A DNA stretch of 64,000 nucleotides, taken from contig NZ_CP092832.1 in assembly GCF_022532105.1 (NCBI RefSeq), forward strand, positions 3,067,001-3,131,000, written 5' to 3'. Position 1 is the first letter of the stretch, and the number at the start of each line of letters is the position of its first letter. Origin of the DNA: Flavobacterium sp. HJ-32-4 (GTDB lineage: Bacteria > Bacteroidota > Bacteroidia > Flavobacteriales > Flavobacteriaceae). A program made the position numbers and the translations under genes. Below are positions 15,132 to 24,299 of this stretch, in pieces. Below the pieces are notes generated by a model, which was not told the origin of the DNA, searched no databases, and saw nothing but the letters and a program-made list of their open reading frames with translations.

Positions 15132-15260
15132 ACGACAGTGGGGGTAGGTCGTGTTGGTTTTCAAATGTCCGACGAACCGCGCCGGATGGCCTTACATGAT
15201 GCCCGAGAAGGATTACAGCATTCGCCCGACGCTAACGGCACAAATTCCGTCGTTGTGCCG

Positions 15261-15268
15261 TATCTTTG
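15261..15268 (+). promoter_or_regulatory. promoter -7 element (TATCTTTG) of the FUSC gene
   Basis: TATCTTTG matches TAnnTTTG and ends 12 bases before the ATG at 15281, so the leader would be only a few bases long. No TTTG lies at the usual -33 distance. Confidence 0.5.
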
Positions 15269-15280
15269 GGAAACGCCACT

Positions 15281-17476
15281 ATGATCCGAAAAGTTACCCA
15301 TTTCGCCGGCAGCACGAATTTCAGCAATGCCACCAAAGTGACGCTGGCAGCGGTACTTCCGGTGTTGCTGCTCGGTCACTTCGGTTATACCGATATCGGG
15401 TTTAATATCGCCATCGGGGCCCTTCTCACCTATCCCAGCGACATCCCGAGTAATTTTCGGCACAAGGTCAAAGGCGTATTCGCCGCGGCGGTGCTGGTAG
15501 CGGGCAGCAACCTGTTGGTCAACCTGCTGGTTCCCTATCCGGCGCTGCTGTATCCGTTGCTGGCCGGCGGCGTGTTCTTCATGGCGATGATTTCGGTCTA
15601 CGGGCAACGGGCCACGATGGTATCGTTTTCCGGCCTCCTGGCGGTGTCGCTCGCTTTCGCCCACGTGCATGAAGGCTGGGAGATGTGTGTGTATGCCGGG
15701 CTCTTGCTGGCGGGTGGACTCCTCTATCTTTCGATTTCCCTATTGTATGACGTGCTCTTCCCGCATCGGTATGTGCAACTACAGATCGCGGAATGCATCC
15801 GCCTGACGGCCAAATACATGAAATACCGGGGCGACCTCTGGACGCTGGGGGCCGACCGCGACACCATACTGGAACGGCAATTGCACCTACAGGTAGAACT
15901 CAATACCATACACGAAAACCTGCGGGAAATCCTCATCCGGACGCGATCGACATCGGGTATTTCGAGTGAAAACCGCCGGATGCTGCTGGTCTTTTCGTCC
16001 TGTGTCGACATCCTCGAACTGGCCCTTTCCACCGCCTTCGACCACTCGAAACTCCATCGGCAATTCGGGGACTTTCCCAAAGCCCTGGCCGTTTATCAGG
16101 ACCTGGCCTATAACCTTGCCTCCACCCTGAAAAAACTCTCGAAGAGTATTTCCGGCAACCGCAATTATGTGTCGAAACGCACACTTTTACCGCGACTGGA
16201 GGCACTTGAAAGTGTGATTGCCGAATACGAATTGCGGTACGGCGACGAGGCGCGCGAAGGGGTGCTGATGCTTTCGAACATGCGGCATTACGCCGAGAAG
16301 CAGATCGAGAAGATCAAAATGATCGAACGCACCATCTCGACCAAAACCGACCTCGAGGTGAAGGAACGCGATCGTGGACTGGAGCGCATGATGGCGCCGG
16401 AGTATTACCCGTGGCGGACGTTTCGGGAAAACCTCAGCTTCTCCTCCAACTTCTTCCGCCATTCGCTTCGCCTGACGGTAACCGTGATGGCGGGTTTCGT
16501 CCTGGGGAAACTGCTGCTGTTTGAAAACGCGTATTGGATCCTGATGACGATAGTGGTCATCATGCGACCCGGTTATGGACTTACCAAACAGCGCTCACTT
16601 GACCGGCTGGCCGGAACCGTCGTGGGGGGGCTCATTGGCTTCGTCATCCTGAAAATCACGGGGGATGCGACGTGGCTTGGCTCGCTGGCCATCCTGTCGA
16701 TGTTGCTGGGTTTTGCCTTTACGTCCATTAATTATAAGATAGGCGCCGGTTTTGTGACGATTTATGTGATTTTACTGTATGGCATCCTGGTGCCCGGAAG
16801 CAGCAAGTATGTCGAATATAGGATAATCGACACGCTGGCGGGGGCGGCCCTTGCTTTTGCCGCGAACCATTTTTTGTGGCCGTCATGGGAGTTCCTGAGC
16901 ATACGTACCTACATCCGGAAATCAATCGAGGCGAATCGGGCCTATCTTGCCGAAATCGCGCAGTATTATATTACGAAAGGCGAAGCCACGCCGGCCTACC
17001 GTACCTCGCGTCGTATCGCGTTCGTGGAAATCGGCAATCTTATGGCGTCCTTCCAACGGATGACACAGGAGCCGAAATCAAAGCAGCGGCAATTGGCACC
17101 TTTGTATAAACTGGTCGAACTTAACCACTCGTTGTTATCGGCCTCGGCCTCGCTGGGCACTTACATCCAGACGCACCATACCGGCAAAGCGACGGAAGCC
17201 TTCAACGTCGTAATGTCTACCATCGGCCGCAACCTGGAAGCGGCGGTCGACTTTTTGGACGAAACTCCACAATTGACACATGCGCTGCCGGCCGAAAACC
17301 TCGAACTGCGGTTCACGGAACTGCGCGAATTACGCAAGCGCGAACTGCTGGAGGCGGGCCGACAGGAAAACGAATGGCTTTTACAGGAAAACCAATTGAT
17401 TGTGGAGCAGTTGGTGATGCTCGTCAGCCTTTCGGAAGGCATCGTCAAGGCGGTGCGGAAAATCGACAATATTTAA
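15281..17476 (+). CDS. FUSC/YccS-family inner membrane protein
   Basis: A 731-residue protein with two blocks of membrane helices (about 15-165 and 395-535), each followed by a large cytoplasmic helical part. This duplicated plan is typical of the YccS/YhfK branch of the fusaric-acid resistance family. The motif region RPGYGLTKQRSLDRLAGTVVGGLIG in the second block is the family hallmark. Members are proposed aromatic-acid or aryl-compound exporters, usually working with periplasmic partners; no partner is present here. The start is the ATG at 15281; a TTG at 15266 in the same frame would only add five residues. It converges on the HAD gene with a 4-base overlap. Confidence 0.9.
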   Translation: MIRKVTHFAGSTNFSNATKVTLAAVLPVLLLGHFGYTDIGFNIAIGALLTYPSDIPSNFRHKVKGVFAAAVLVAGSNLLVNLLVPYPALLYPLLAGGVFFMAMISVYGQRATMVSFSGLLAVSLAFAHVHEGWEMCVYAGLLLAGGLLYLSISLLYDVLFPHRYVQLQIAECIRLTAKYMKYRGDLWTLGADRDTILERQLHLQVELNTIHENLREILIRTRSTSGISSENRRMLLVFSSCVDILELALSTAFDHSKLHRQFGDFPKALAVYQDLAYNLASTLKKLSKSISGNRNYVSKRTLLPRLEALESVIAEYELRYGDEAREGVLMLSNMRHYAEKQIEKIKMIERTISTKTDLEVKERDRGLERMMAPEYYPWRTFRENLSFSSNFFRHSLRLTVTVMAGFVLGKLLLFENAYWILMTIVVIMRPGYGLTKQRSLDRLAGTVVGGLIGFVILKITGDATWLGSLAILSMLLGFAFTSINYKIGAGFVTIYVILLYGILVPGSSKYVEYRIIDTLAGAALAFAANHFLWPSWEFLSIRTYIRKSIEANRAYLAEIAQYYITKGEATPAYRTSRRIAFVEIGNLMASFQRMTQEPKSKQRQLAPLYKLVELNHSLLSASASLGTYIQTHHTGKATEAFNVVMSTIGRNLEAAVDFLDETPQLTHALPAENLELRFTELRELRKRELLEAGRQENEWLLQENQLIVEQLVMLVSLSEGIVKAVRKIDNI

Positions 17477-18267
17477 GAGGAGGCCAATACGAGTCGTTTG
17501 ATGGTCTCCGTCACACCAAACCCATTATTGTCTGACTCGGTGACATGCGAGGCTGCTGCCAGTATATCGGCATGGGCATTGCGCATGGCATAACTGAGTC
17601 GGGCTTCCTGCATCATCTGGAGGTCGTTCAAGTAATCGCCGAAGACCAACGTTTCCTCGCGACTGATCCCAAAATGCGCTTGCACATGACGGAGTGCCGT
17701 GCCTTTGTTGGCGGTTTTGTCGGTGATATCCATCCAGTAACGCCCGGAAATGACCACATTGAAATGAGGGGCAAATGCTTCGAACCGCGGCGCTGTATTG
17801 GTGACGATATCGCCAAAATCCGCTAATGTGAATTTCAACACATCGTCCTCAACCTGAAGGAGGTCGTCAACGATTTCGAGCGCATCATGATGGCGGATGA
17901 CTTCGTCTACAAACCTGGGTTCGCGGCTTTCGATATACGCCGCTTTTTTACCCGACACCACCAGTCCGGCCCCTTCCACCTGGCGCCCGATCCGGATGAA
18001 ATCATGCACGTGTTTGGGGTCGAGTGCAACGCGGAAAATCTCTGTTCCGGCATGATAGGCATAGCTGCCATTTTCGGCGATGAACACCGTGCGATCGGCA
18101 ATCCGCTCGAATACTTTGGCGATGTTGTGGAACTGGCGTCCGCTGGCCACCGTAAACAGGATGCCTTTATCGACCAGTTGTTGTTCGACCTCCCAGAAAT
18201 CAGGGCTGAGTCGTTTTTCGTCATCCAGAAGGGTACCGTCGAGATCGGTTGCAATCAGTCGTATCAT
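17473..18267 (-). CDS. Cof-type HAD hydrolase
   Basis: About 264 residues, starting at the ATG of MIRLIATDLDGTLLDD. HAD motif I is ATDLDGTLL, motif II is the TVASGR segment (about 41-46), motif III the Lys in the NKGTALRH region, and motif IV is VFGDYLNDLQMM. The C2B cap places it among sugar-phosphate and nucleotide phosphatases of the Cof/YidA type. Exact substrate cannot be told. The ORF can be extended by five residues to 18282, but the DLDGT strand normally begins within a few residues of the start. Confidence 0.9.
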   Translation of the reverse strand: MIRLIATDLDGTLLDDEKRLSPDFWEVEQQLVDKGILFTVASGRQFHNIAKVFERIADRTVFIAENGSYAYHAGTEIFRVALDPKHVHDFIRIGRQVEGAGLVVSGKKAAYIESREPRFVDEVIRHHDALEIVDDLLQVEDDVLKFTLADFGDIVTNTAPRFEAFAPHFNVVISGRYWMDITDKTANKGTALRHVQAHFGISREETLVFGDYLNDLQMMQEARLSYAMRNAHADILAAASHVTESDNNGFGVTETIKRLVLASS

Positions 18268-18370
18268 AGTAGGAAGGCACATGAAAAAGGCCGGCGCAAA
18301 GATACAGACCGACGGTAGAAAAAGGGAATATCAAATCCTAAATAAATGTAACGGAAGGGTGTCGCCAGCG

Positions 18371-18778
18371 TTACCGACGGTTCAGGTAGTCCTGCAATAA
18401 AATGACGGCGGAAATCTCATCAACCAGCGCTTTGTTCTGCCGTTGTTTCTTCTTCAGTCCACTGTCGATCATCGTCTGGAACGCCATTTTGGAGGTAAAC
18501 CGCTCGTCCATCCGCACGACGGGCATATCCGGAAACCGGGTCTTGAACTGGGTCAGGAAGGCTTCTACCCACACGGCGCTTTCCGATGCGGTGTTGTCCA
18601 TCTGTTTGGGTTCGCCCAATACGACTTTTTCCACCTTCTCCTGAGCAAAATACGCCGCCAGGAAATCGAGCAGTTTCGGCGATTCGACCGTCGTCAGTCC
18701 GGATGCGATCAGTTGCAATTCATCGGTGACGGCAATGCCCGTGCGTTTATGTCCGTAATCAAGGGCGAGGATGCGCAT
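18371..18778 (-). CDS. ruvX: Holliday-junction resolvase-like protein RuvX (YqgF)
   Basis: A 135-residue RNase H-fold protein. It begins MRILALDYGHKRTGIAVTD with the first catalytic Asp, has VVLGEPKQMDN in the middle, RMDERFTS with the Asp-Glu pair, and ends VDEISAVILLQDYL with the last acidic residue. RuvX/YqgF is widely conserved and needed for 16S rRNA 5'-end maturation in E. coli; the resolvase role is inferred from structure. Its ATG overlaps the stop of the upstream gene by one base (TAATG). Confidence 0.95.
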   Translation of the reverse strand: MRILALDYGHKRTGIAVTDELQLIASGLTTVESPKLLDFLAAYFAQEKVEKVVLGEPKQMDNTASESAVWVEAFLTQFKTRFPDMPVVRMDERFTSKMAFQTMIDSGLKKKQRQNKALVDEISAVILLQDYLNRR

Positions 18779-19806
18779 TATTTTTTCTCTTTTTTAATCG
18801 CACGTTCGGGAATGCGTTCACCGTCGAGTTGCCGGATCCGGATTTCATGCCGTACCCTTTTTTTGCTCATCTCGTTGTACAAGGCGCCTCCCATTATTCC
18901 AAACGACACGGACATCGCACCTACTTGCTCCCCATTGGGTCCGACGATCACATCTCCTTCAAAATACAACTCGCCCTCCCTTTTGTAAAGTGTCTCCAGT
19001 TTTCCTTCGTGAACGATATACGCTATGCCGTTTTCGACAATGGCATACACTTGCTCCAATTCCATCGGTATGAAGTCGCCTTTAAAATCCTTATAGCTGA
19101 TTTTCTTTAGTTTCCCTTTTGCATTCCGTTCCACCTGAAACGAGGTAGTTGAGGGCTCCATCATGCGAAGACGATCAAAAGAGGTGTAGAGGCCATCTAC
19201 GTACTGGTCGGACGAATATAACGGTGACTTTCTTTTTTCATAGTCGTCGATGGCCTTTATATCGTCCCAGGAAATTACAGGATAATCGGACGAAGGGCGT
19301 GCCATGGTGGACGCAAGAAAATCGTTAACCACCCGACTGGCAACGACAATATTGACGTCAAACGGCTTGTCGGTAACAACAGCCGTAGTTGTGTCGATGG
19401 TAGCCAACAGGTGATAATCGGCTTTGGAACGGCCGTAGGCATACGCTTTGAAGAAAAATCGGGCGGTCGTCTTACCATCGCGCCATTCTTCAGAAAAACC
19501 AAAACGACGCACCTGGATAACAAGCGTGTCCGACGTTCCCTCCGCTTCTTTCAATATGTCGAAATTAGTGGCTATCCCTTCGGCCAATGAGGGGATGGGA
19601 AAATAATATCGGGGCTCGCGCAGTCCGCCGGGAAAGGTGTAACCGTAATTCGGGATAACCGGTGACTCGAAAGCCCGACACGCACCGTAGCTACTCTTTA
19701 CCTTGTAACCCGGTTTGAAAAACGAAAAGTCGGCATTCTTCTGTGCCACGCAGGTACCGATTGAGAATAGAGCAAGCGCTGTTAGGAGATGGAAAAACCT
19801 GTACAT
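18778..19806 (-). CDS. hypothetical secreted protein
   Basis: About 342 residues from MYRFFHLLTALALFSIGTCVAQ, a clear signal peptide; the longer frame to 19914 is unlikely. The mature part is beta-rich with no recognised domain; one stretch (YAIVENGIAYIVHEGKLETLYKREG) resembles lipoprotein-like envelope proteins. The start lies 2 bases from the stop of the methyltransferase gene, and the stop overlaps the start of ruvX by one base, so methyltransferase, this gene and ruvX form a tight operon. Confidence 0.65.
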   Translation of the reverse strand: MYRFFHLLTALALFSIGTCVAQKNADFSFFKPGYKVKSSYGACRAFESPVIPNYGYTFPGGLREPRYYFPIPSLAEGIATNFDILKEAEGTSDTLVIQVRRFGFSEEWRDGKTTARFFFKAYAYGRSKADYHLLATIDTTTAVVTDKPFDVNIVVASRVVNDFLASTMARPSSDYPVISWDDIKAIDDYEKRKSPLYSSDQYVDGLYTSFDRLRMMEPSTTSFQVERNAKGKLKKISYKDFKGDFIPMELEQVYAIVENGIAYIVHEGKLETLYKREGELYFEGDVIVGPNGEQVGAMSVSFGIMGGALYNEMSKKRVRHEIRIRQLDGERIPERAIKKEKK

Positions 19807-19807
19807 C

Positions 19808-20542
19808 TTATTTGTTTTTACCCACCCGCAAAAGTAACGGAAAAACCACTTCCCTCGGCCCGTCACCCCATACTTCCAGAAGCGTTTGCCGGATTTGGTC
19901 AACGGGGTTTTCATTGAAATGGGCTTTGTATTGTGTCACGGCCGACCAGGTTTCGAGATAGCCCAGTATCTGTTCCGCGGTACGGCTGACCTTATAACTC
20001 ATGGGCTCGCACGGAATTTCGTCGAAGGGGAAGGGAAGCGTACGGTATCCTTCATCGATCCAGTGGCGCTCCGGGTCCCAGAACGGCCCCACGACGTCAT
20101 GGTAAAAAGGTCGGACGATGGCATCGGCTTCGGGAAAACTATGGAACAACTGATACCCGAGCAGGGCGATGATACCGCCCGGTTGCAGCACGCGCGTCGC
20201 TTCGTCATAAAACAGGTCGAAATCGAACCAATGCACGGCCTGTGCCACGGTCAGGAGGTCGAAGGAAGCATCAGGAAAATCAAGTCGCTCGGCCGGCATC
20301 ACATGGTAGAGGATATTCAGCTCGTTGTGTGCATATTGCAGTTGGTTATGGCTGATATCCGTCGCATCCACATGATGGAAATGCGGGGCGAGTTTGGATG
20401 CCAGTTGCCCGTTTCCCGTTGCGACATCGAGCGCGCGTTCACGACCCGGTGTCAGGGCAAGGATGCGCGCCACGAGCGCCCCGGGATAATCCGGACGGAA
20501 GGCAGCATACCCCCCGGAAACGCCTGAAAAATGATCTTTCAT
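19808..20542 (-). CDS. class I SAM-dependent methyltransferase
   Basis: A 244-residue methyltransferase of the Methyltransf_11 type. Motif I is ALDVATGNGQLA, followed by VDATDISHNQLQ (motif II acidic residue), then FDLLTVAQAVHWFD and VLQPGGIIALLGY. The C-terminal half resembles small-molecule or trans-aconitate-like methyltransferases; substrate unknown. It is first in an operon with the secreted protein and ruvX, and divergent from dapD. Confidence 0.9.
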   Translation of the reverse strand: MKDHFSGVSGGYAAFRPDYPGALVARILALTPGRERALDVATGNGQLASKLAPHFHHVDATDISHNQLQYAHNELNILYHVMPAERLDFPDASFDLLTVAQAVHWFDFDLFYDEATRVLQPGGIIALLGYQLFHSFPEADAIVRPFYHDVVGPFWDPERHWIDEGYRTLPFPFDEIPCEPMSYKVSRTAEQILGYLETWSAVTQYKAHFNENPVDQIRQTLLEVWGDGPREVVFPLLLRVGKNK

Positions 20543-20601
20543 ACGAAAATGGTATACGGCAAGCTACGAAATTCTGCCCAGTCGAACGCACCAAAATCGC
20601 G

Positions 20602-20609
20602 TATATTTG
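20602..20609 (+). promoter_or_regulatory. promoter -7 element (TATATTTG) of dapD
   Basis: TATATTTG is a perfect TAnnTTTG, 18 bases before the dapD ATG at 20628. A -33 TTTG at the normal distance is not evident. Confidence 0.55.
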
Positions 20610-20627
20610 CCGTAAAATTACAACTGC

Positions 20628-21443
20628 ATGGACACACTCCGCTCCCTCATCGAAAGCGCCTGGGAAGACCGTTCCCTTCTCCAACATACCAAAACAACCG
20701 ACGCCATCCGCACCGTCATCAACCTGCTTGACGAAGGCACCCTTCGGGTTGCCGAACCGACCGCAAAAGGGTGGCAGGTGAACGAATGGGTGAAAAAAGC
20801 CGTGGTGTTGTATTTCCCGATCCAAAAAATGGAAACCCTTGAAGCCGGCATCTTTGAATACCATGATAAAATGCCCTTGAAGCGCGATTATGCGGCGAAA
20901 GGCGTGCGGGTCGTGCCGAATGCCGTCGCTCGTCATGGGGCGTATATTTCGAAGGGCGTGATCCTGATGCCGAGTTATGTAAATATCGGGGCCTATGTTG
21001 ACGAAGGTACTATGGTTGACACCTGGGCCACCGTCGGCAGTTGCGCCCAGATTGGTAAGAACGTCCACCTCAGCGGAGGCGTCGGTATCGGCGGTGTATT
21101 GGAACCGTTGCAGGCCGCGCCGGTCATCATCGAAGACGGGGCCTTCATCGGATCGCGCTGTATCGTTGTGGAAGGCGTGCGCGTGGAAGCCGAAGCGGTA
21201 TTGGGCGCGAATGTCTGCCTGACCGCCTCCACCAAAATCATCGATGTCACGGGCGACACTCCCATTGAAATGAAAGGCGTGGTACCGGCGCGCTCCGTCG
21301 TGATTCCGGGAAGCTACACCAAATCATTCCCTGCCGGCGACTACCAGGTGCCCTGCGCGCTCATCATCGGCAAACGTAAACCTTCGACAGACTTGAAGAC
21401 GAGTTTGAATGAAGCGTTGCGGGAGTATGATGTGGCGGTGTAA
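20628..21443 (+). CDS. dapD: tetrahydrodipicolinate N-succinyltransferase
   Basis: A 271-residue DapD, the usual length. The hexapeptide repeats of the left-handed beta-helix run from about 105 to 230 (YISKGVILMPSYVNIGAYV, TMVDTWATVGSCAQIGKNVHLSGGVGIGGV), and the succinyl-CoA and substrate regions lie on either side. It transfers succinate to tetrahydrodipicolinate in lysine and meso-diaminopimelate synthesis, needed for the cell wall. Transcribed alone, with no other lysine gene in the window. Confidence 0.97.
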   Translation: MDTLRSLIESAWEDRSLLQHTKTTDAIRTVINLLDEGTLRVAEPTAKGWQVNEWVKKAVVLYFPIQKMETLEAGIFEYHDKMPLKRDYAAKGVRVVPNAVARHGAYISKGVILMPSYVNIGAYVDEGTMVDTWATVGSCAQIGKNVHLSGGVGIGGVLEPLQAAPVIIEDGAFIGSRCIVVEGVRVEAEAVLGANVCLTASTKIIDVTGDTPIEMKGVVPARSVVIPGSYTKSFPAGDYQVPCALIIGKRKPSTDLKTSLNEALREYDVAV

Positions 21444-21556
21444 TGAACAATGAACGATGTACAAGTAACAATGAGGGGTGGACAGAACGTTGAAAGCCGT
21501 CGGAATGAACTCGCTCATCGATCCTTGCTCCTGACTCCTAACTCCCAACTCCTTCC

Positions 21557-22621
21557 GTGAAAATCCTCGTCATACAGCTTAAAATGATTGGAGACGTCCT
21601 CGCGACCTCCATCATCTGCAACAACCTGCGGAAGGTGTATCCGGACGCGCGGATCGATTATGCGATCTATCCGTTCACGAAGCCGGTGGTGGAAGGAAAC
21701 CCGAACATTGACCGGTTGGTGTTGTTTACGGAGGAGATGCACAACAGCAAACGGGAACTCCTACGGTTCCTGAAAACCATCCGGAAGGAGCGGTACGATG
21801 TGGTTATCGACGCCTACGGGAAGCTAGAGAGCAACCTGATGGCGCTGGCATCCGGGACAAAGACGAAAGTGGCCTTCCATAAAGGGTATACGTCTTTCTT
21901 TTATACCAAAACAGTCCGGGAACTGCCAGCACCCCGCACTACAGCCGGAACGGCGCTCGAAAACCGGATGAATCTATTGGGGCTCGTGGCACAACGTCCG
22001 GACTTCGATATCCGCCCCACTATCTGGCTGTCAGAGGACGATTTGGCGATGGGACGCGAGCGAATGGCTGCAGCCGGAATCGATCCGAACGCCACCGTTT
22101 ATATGATTGGGGTCATCGGCAGCGGAAGGACAAAAACGTACCCGACGGCCTACATGGCCCAGTTGCTTGATACGATTGTAGTCCACACCCAGGCGACCTT
22201 ACTTTTTAATTATATGCCCTCGCAAGCCGCGGAAGCACAAGCGATTTTCGATGCCTGTTTACCTGCAACACAGACACACATCCGACTGGACCTCATTCCG
22301 GGTAGCATCCGAGAATTTCTTGCGCTTACCGCACATTGCGATGCGTTGATTGGCAACGAAGGTGGTGCGGTGAACATGGCAAAAGCCATCAGCATCCCGA
22401 CCTTCACAATTTTCTCTACGTGGATCAAAAAAGAAGCGTGGAGTTCCTTCGAAAACGGCAGCACCAATGTCTCGATACACCTGAAAGACGTTAAGCCTGA
22501 ACTCTATGGCGACAAATCACCTAAGGAGATGAAGTCCCAGGCGCTGGAATTATATGATGCGTTCACACCCGACCTTATCGCACCCGTGCTGGTCGACTTC
22601 CTCCAAAAGAACAGAAAATAA
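21557..22621 (+). CDS. glycosyltransferase family 9 (heptosyltransferase-like)
   Basis: A 354-residue GT-B protein with a GTG start (21557-21559). It opens MKILVIQLKMIGDVLATSI, the N-terminal ADP-heptose:LPS heptosyltransferase pattern, and has the donor-side segment DALIGNEGGAVNMAKAI in the second domain. It probably adds a sugar to the lipopolysaccharide inner core in the cytoplasm. It begins a group of five glycosyltransferases on mixed strands (21.6-26.3 kb), which marks a surface-glycan region. A Lys- and pyrimidine-rich leader with no clear promoter precedes it. Confidence 0.88.
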   Translation: MKILVIQLKMIGDVLATSIICNNLRKVYPDARIDYAIYPFTKPVVEGNPNIDRLVLFTEEMHNSKRELLRFLKTIRKERYDVVIDAYGKLESNLMALASGTKTKVAFHKGYTSFFYTKTVRELPAPRTTAGTALENRMNLLGLVAQRPDFDIRPTIWLSEDDLAMGRERMAAAGIDPNATVYMIGVIGSGRTKTYPTAYMAQLLDTIVVHTQATLLFNYMPSQAAEAQAIFDACLPATQTHIRLDLIPGSIREFLALTAHCDALIGNEGGAVNMAKAISIPTFTIFSTWIKKEAWSSFENGSTNVSIHLKDVKPELYGDKSPKEMKSQALELYDAFTPDLIAPVLVDFLQKNRK

Positions 22622-22624
22622 AAG

Positions 22625-23452
22625 TTAGGAAGTCGGTTTTTCGCCTTTGACGATACCGAAAGGTGTCCAGTTGAGTTTACGCTCTTTCACTTCCTTCCGG
22701 ATGGCCAGGTTGGCGGCGAGTCCTTCAGGCGTTTTATAGCCCCGTGCATGGTCCAAATGCAGGCAGATCGCTTTGTGGCGGATCTGGAGTCCACGGATAC
22801 CATTGTTTTCCAAACGCTCACCGAACTCGCGATCGGGTCCACCGTACTTCATGCGTTCGTCGTAGCCGTTGATCGCAATCATGTCGTCGCGGAAAGCGGA
22901 CGAATTGCAGTTATTGAACGAAGGATTAGTGGGTGTCACGGTGTCCAATACACTAGCCAGTGTGGCATCGGCCCGGAGTTTGAGCGTTTGTGAGAAACCG
23001 ACCTTACCGAATTTCTTGAGCCATTTCACATCGAAACACCGTCCGGCGCGGATATCATCCGGTTCGATAGCAGTGCTGGCCTCCATATTCAGTTTACAGT
23101 AGCCCCCGGAAAGGAATCGTCCACGTTGTGCGTAACGGGCGTGTACTTCCACAAAATCCTTACGCGGAATGCAGTCGCCGTCGGTCATGATGATATACTC
23201 GTGCTGCGCCTCCATGATGGCTACGTTCAGGATTTCCTGCCGGCGATAGCCGAGGTCTTCGTGCCAAAGGTGGCGAACAGGGACTGGATAATGGGCGGCA
23301 TACTGCTCGATCAGCTCACGTGTGGCGGGGCGTGACCCGTCGTCGGCAATGATTAGCTCGAAGTCTTTGTATGTCTGCACACTGTATCCGATCAAAACTT
23401 TCTCCAACCAATTCTCGGCGTTGTAGGTGCTGACGACTACGGAAATTTTCAT
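22625..23452 (-). CDS. glycosyltransferase family 2 with galactosyltransferase-type C-terminus
   Basis: About 275 residues, starting at the ATG of MKISVVVSTYNAENWLEK (23450-23452; a TTG-started extension to 23476 is unlikely). The GT-A domain has ELIIADDGSRPAT and the metal-binding IIMTDGDCIPRKDF. The second half (NCNSSAFRDDMIAINGYDERMKYGGPDREFGERL) resembles the acceptor part of family 7 galactosyltransferases, with the Trp replaced. Such two-part enzymes are typical in lipopolysaccharide clusters. It converges with the GT9 gene 4 bases away. Confidence 0.88.
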   Translation of the reverse strand: MKISVVVSTYNAENWLEKVLIGYSVQTYKDFELIIADDGSRPATRELIEQYAAHYPVPVRHLWHEDLGYRRQEILNVAIMEAQHEYIIMTDGDCIPRKDFVEVHARYAQRGRFLSGGYCKLNMEASTAIEPDDIRAGRCFDVKWLKKFGKVGFSQTLKLRADATLASVLDTVTPTNPSFNNCNSSAFRDDMIAINGYDERMKYGGPDREFGERLENNGIRGLQIRHKAICLHLDHARGYKTPEGLAANLAIRKEVKERKLNWTPFGIVKGEKPTS

Positions 23453-23469
23453 AAATTTTGGCTTCGGGC

Positions 23470-23499
23470 TTTGCAAAAGTACTAAATAAATTATATTTG
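23470..23499 (+). promoter_or_regulatory. promoter of the WaaE-like gene, with a divergent -7 box inside
   Basis: TTTG (23470-23473), 18-base spacer, TATATTTG (23492-23499) for the rightward gene. On the minus strand TACTTTTG (23481-23474) fits the -7 box of the leftward family 2 gene. The two promoters interlock within 30 bases, so polymerases would compete. Confidence 0.7.
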
Positions 23500-23517
23500 T
23501 TGCACAATTGCTAATGA

Positions 23518-24294
23518 ATGGACTTAACCCGTAAGGCCCCCATTTCGGTTCTTATCATAACGCTGAATGAAGAGTCCCACATGAGGGAACTTTTGACTGA
23601 TTTGGACTTTGCAGACGAGGTAATAGTAGTCGATTCATACAGTAAGGACAAAACGAAGGAGATCGCACAATCCTTCCCGTACGTCACATTTATAGAACAC
23701 CCTTTCCAGAATTTCACGGCCCAACGGAATTTCGCGATCGATATGGCGCGAAACAATTGGATTTTGTTCATTGATGCCGACGAGCGTCTGACGCCCGAAC
23801 TAAAACAGGAGATCCTGGAGACGGTCGAGCGCAACGAACCCGTAAACGCCTACCTGTTTTACCGGAAGTTCTTTTTCAAGCGAAAAGTACTTCATTTCAG
23901 TGGCTGGCAGACCGATCGTATCTTCCGGCTCTTCCGCAAAGACAAAGCGCGTTACACCGCCAAGCGCCTCGTGCACGAGAAACTCGATGTTGACGGACGC
24001 ATCGGGGTGTTCCGCAACAAGTTGATACATTATTCCTACGCCGATTACGAAAGCTATAAAGGCAAAATGCTCACATACGGCAAGTTAAAGGCAAGGGAAA
24101 AATTCCAGAGCGGTTTCAAACCGACCTTTTTCCATTGGCATGGCCACGCGCTGTATAACTTCCTCTACCAATACCTGGTGCGACTGGGTATCCTTGACGG
24201 CCAAAAAGGATTCGTCATCTGTTACCTGAATGCCCTGAGCGTCAGGGAAAGGTACCGCGAGTTGCGGAAACTCTACCGCGACGATAAAAAATAA
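23518..24294 (+). CDS. family 2 glycosyltransferase, WaaE/KdtX-like
   Basis: A 258-residue GT-A protein. ISVLIITLNEESHMRELL opens it, DEVIVVDSYSKDKT is the nucleotide-sugar site, and ILFIDADERLTPEL carries the DxD. FHFSGWQTDRIFRLFRKD and RLVHEKLDV match the enterobacterial WaaE type, which adds glucose to the inner core heptose. It probably acts at the inner membrane on lipid A-core. The next gene begins 5 bases after its stop. Confidence 0.9.
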   Translation: MDLTRKAPISVLIITLNEESHMRELLTDLDFADEVIVVDSYSKDKTKEIAQSFPYVTFIEHPFQNFTAQRNFAIDMARNNWILFIDADERLTPELKQEILETVERNEPVNAYLFYRKFFFKRKVLHFSGWQTDRIFRLFRKDKARYTAKRLVHEKLDVDGRIGVFRNKLIHYSYADYESYKGKMLTYGKLKAREKFQSGFKPTFFHWHGHALYNFLYQYLVRLGILDGQKGFVICYLNALSVRERYRELRKLYRDDKK

Positions 24295-24299
24295 CAGCC

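Noticed and set aside
15249..15280. Further upstream start codons for the FUSC gene (TTG at 15266)
   Set aside because: TTG lies inside the -7 promoter box TATCTTTG and precedes the plausible transcription start, so the ATG at 15281 is preferred.
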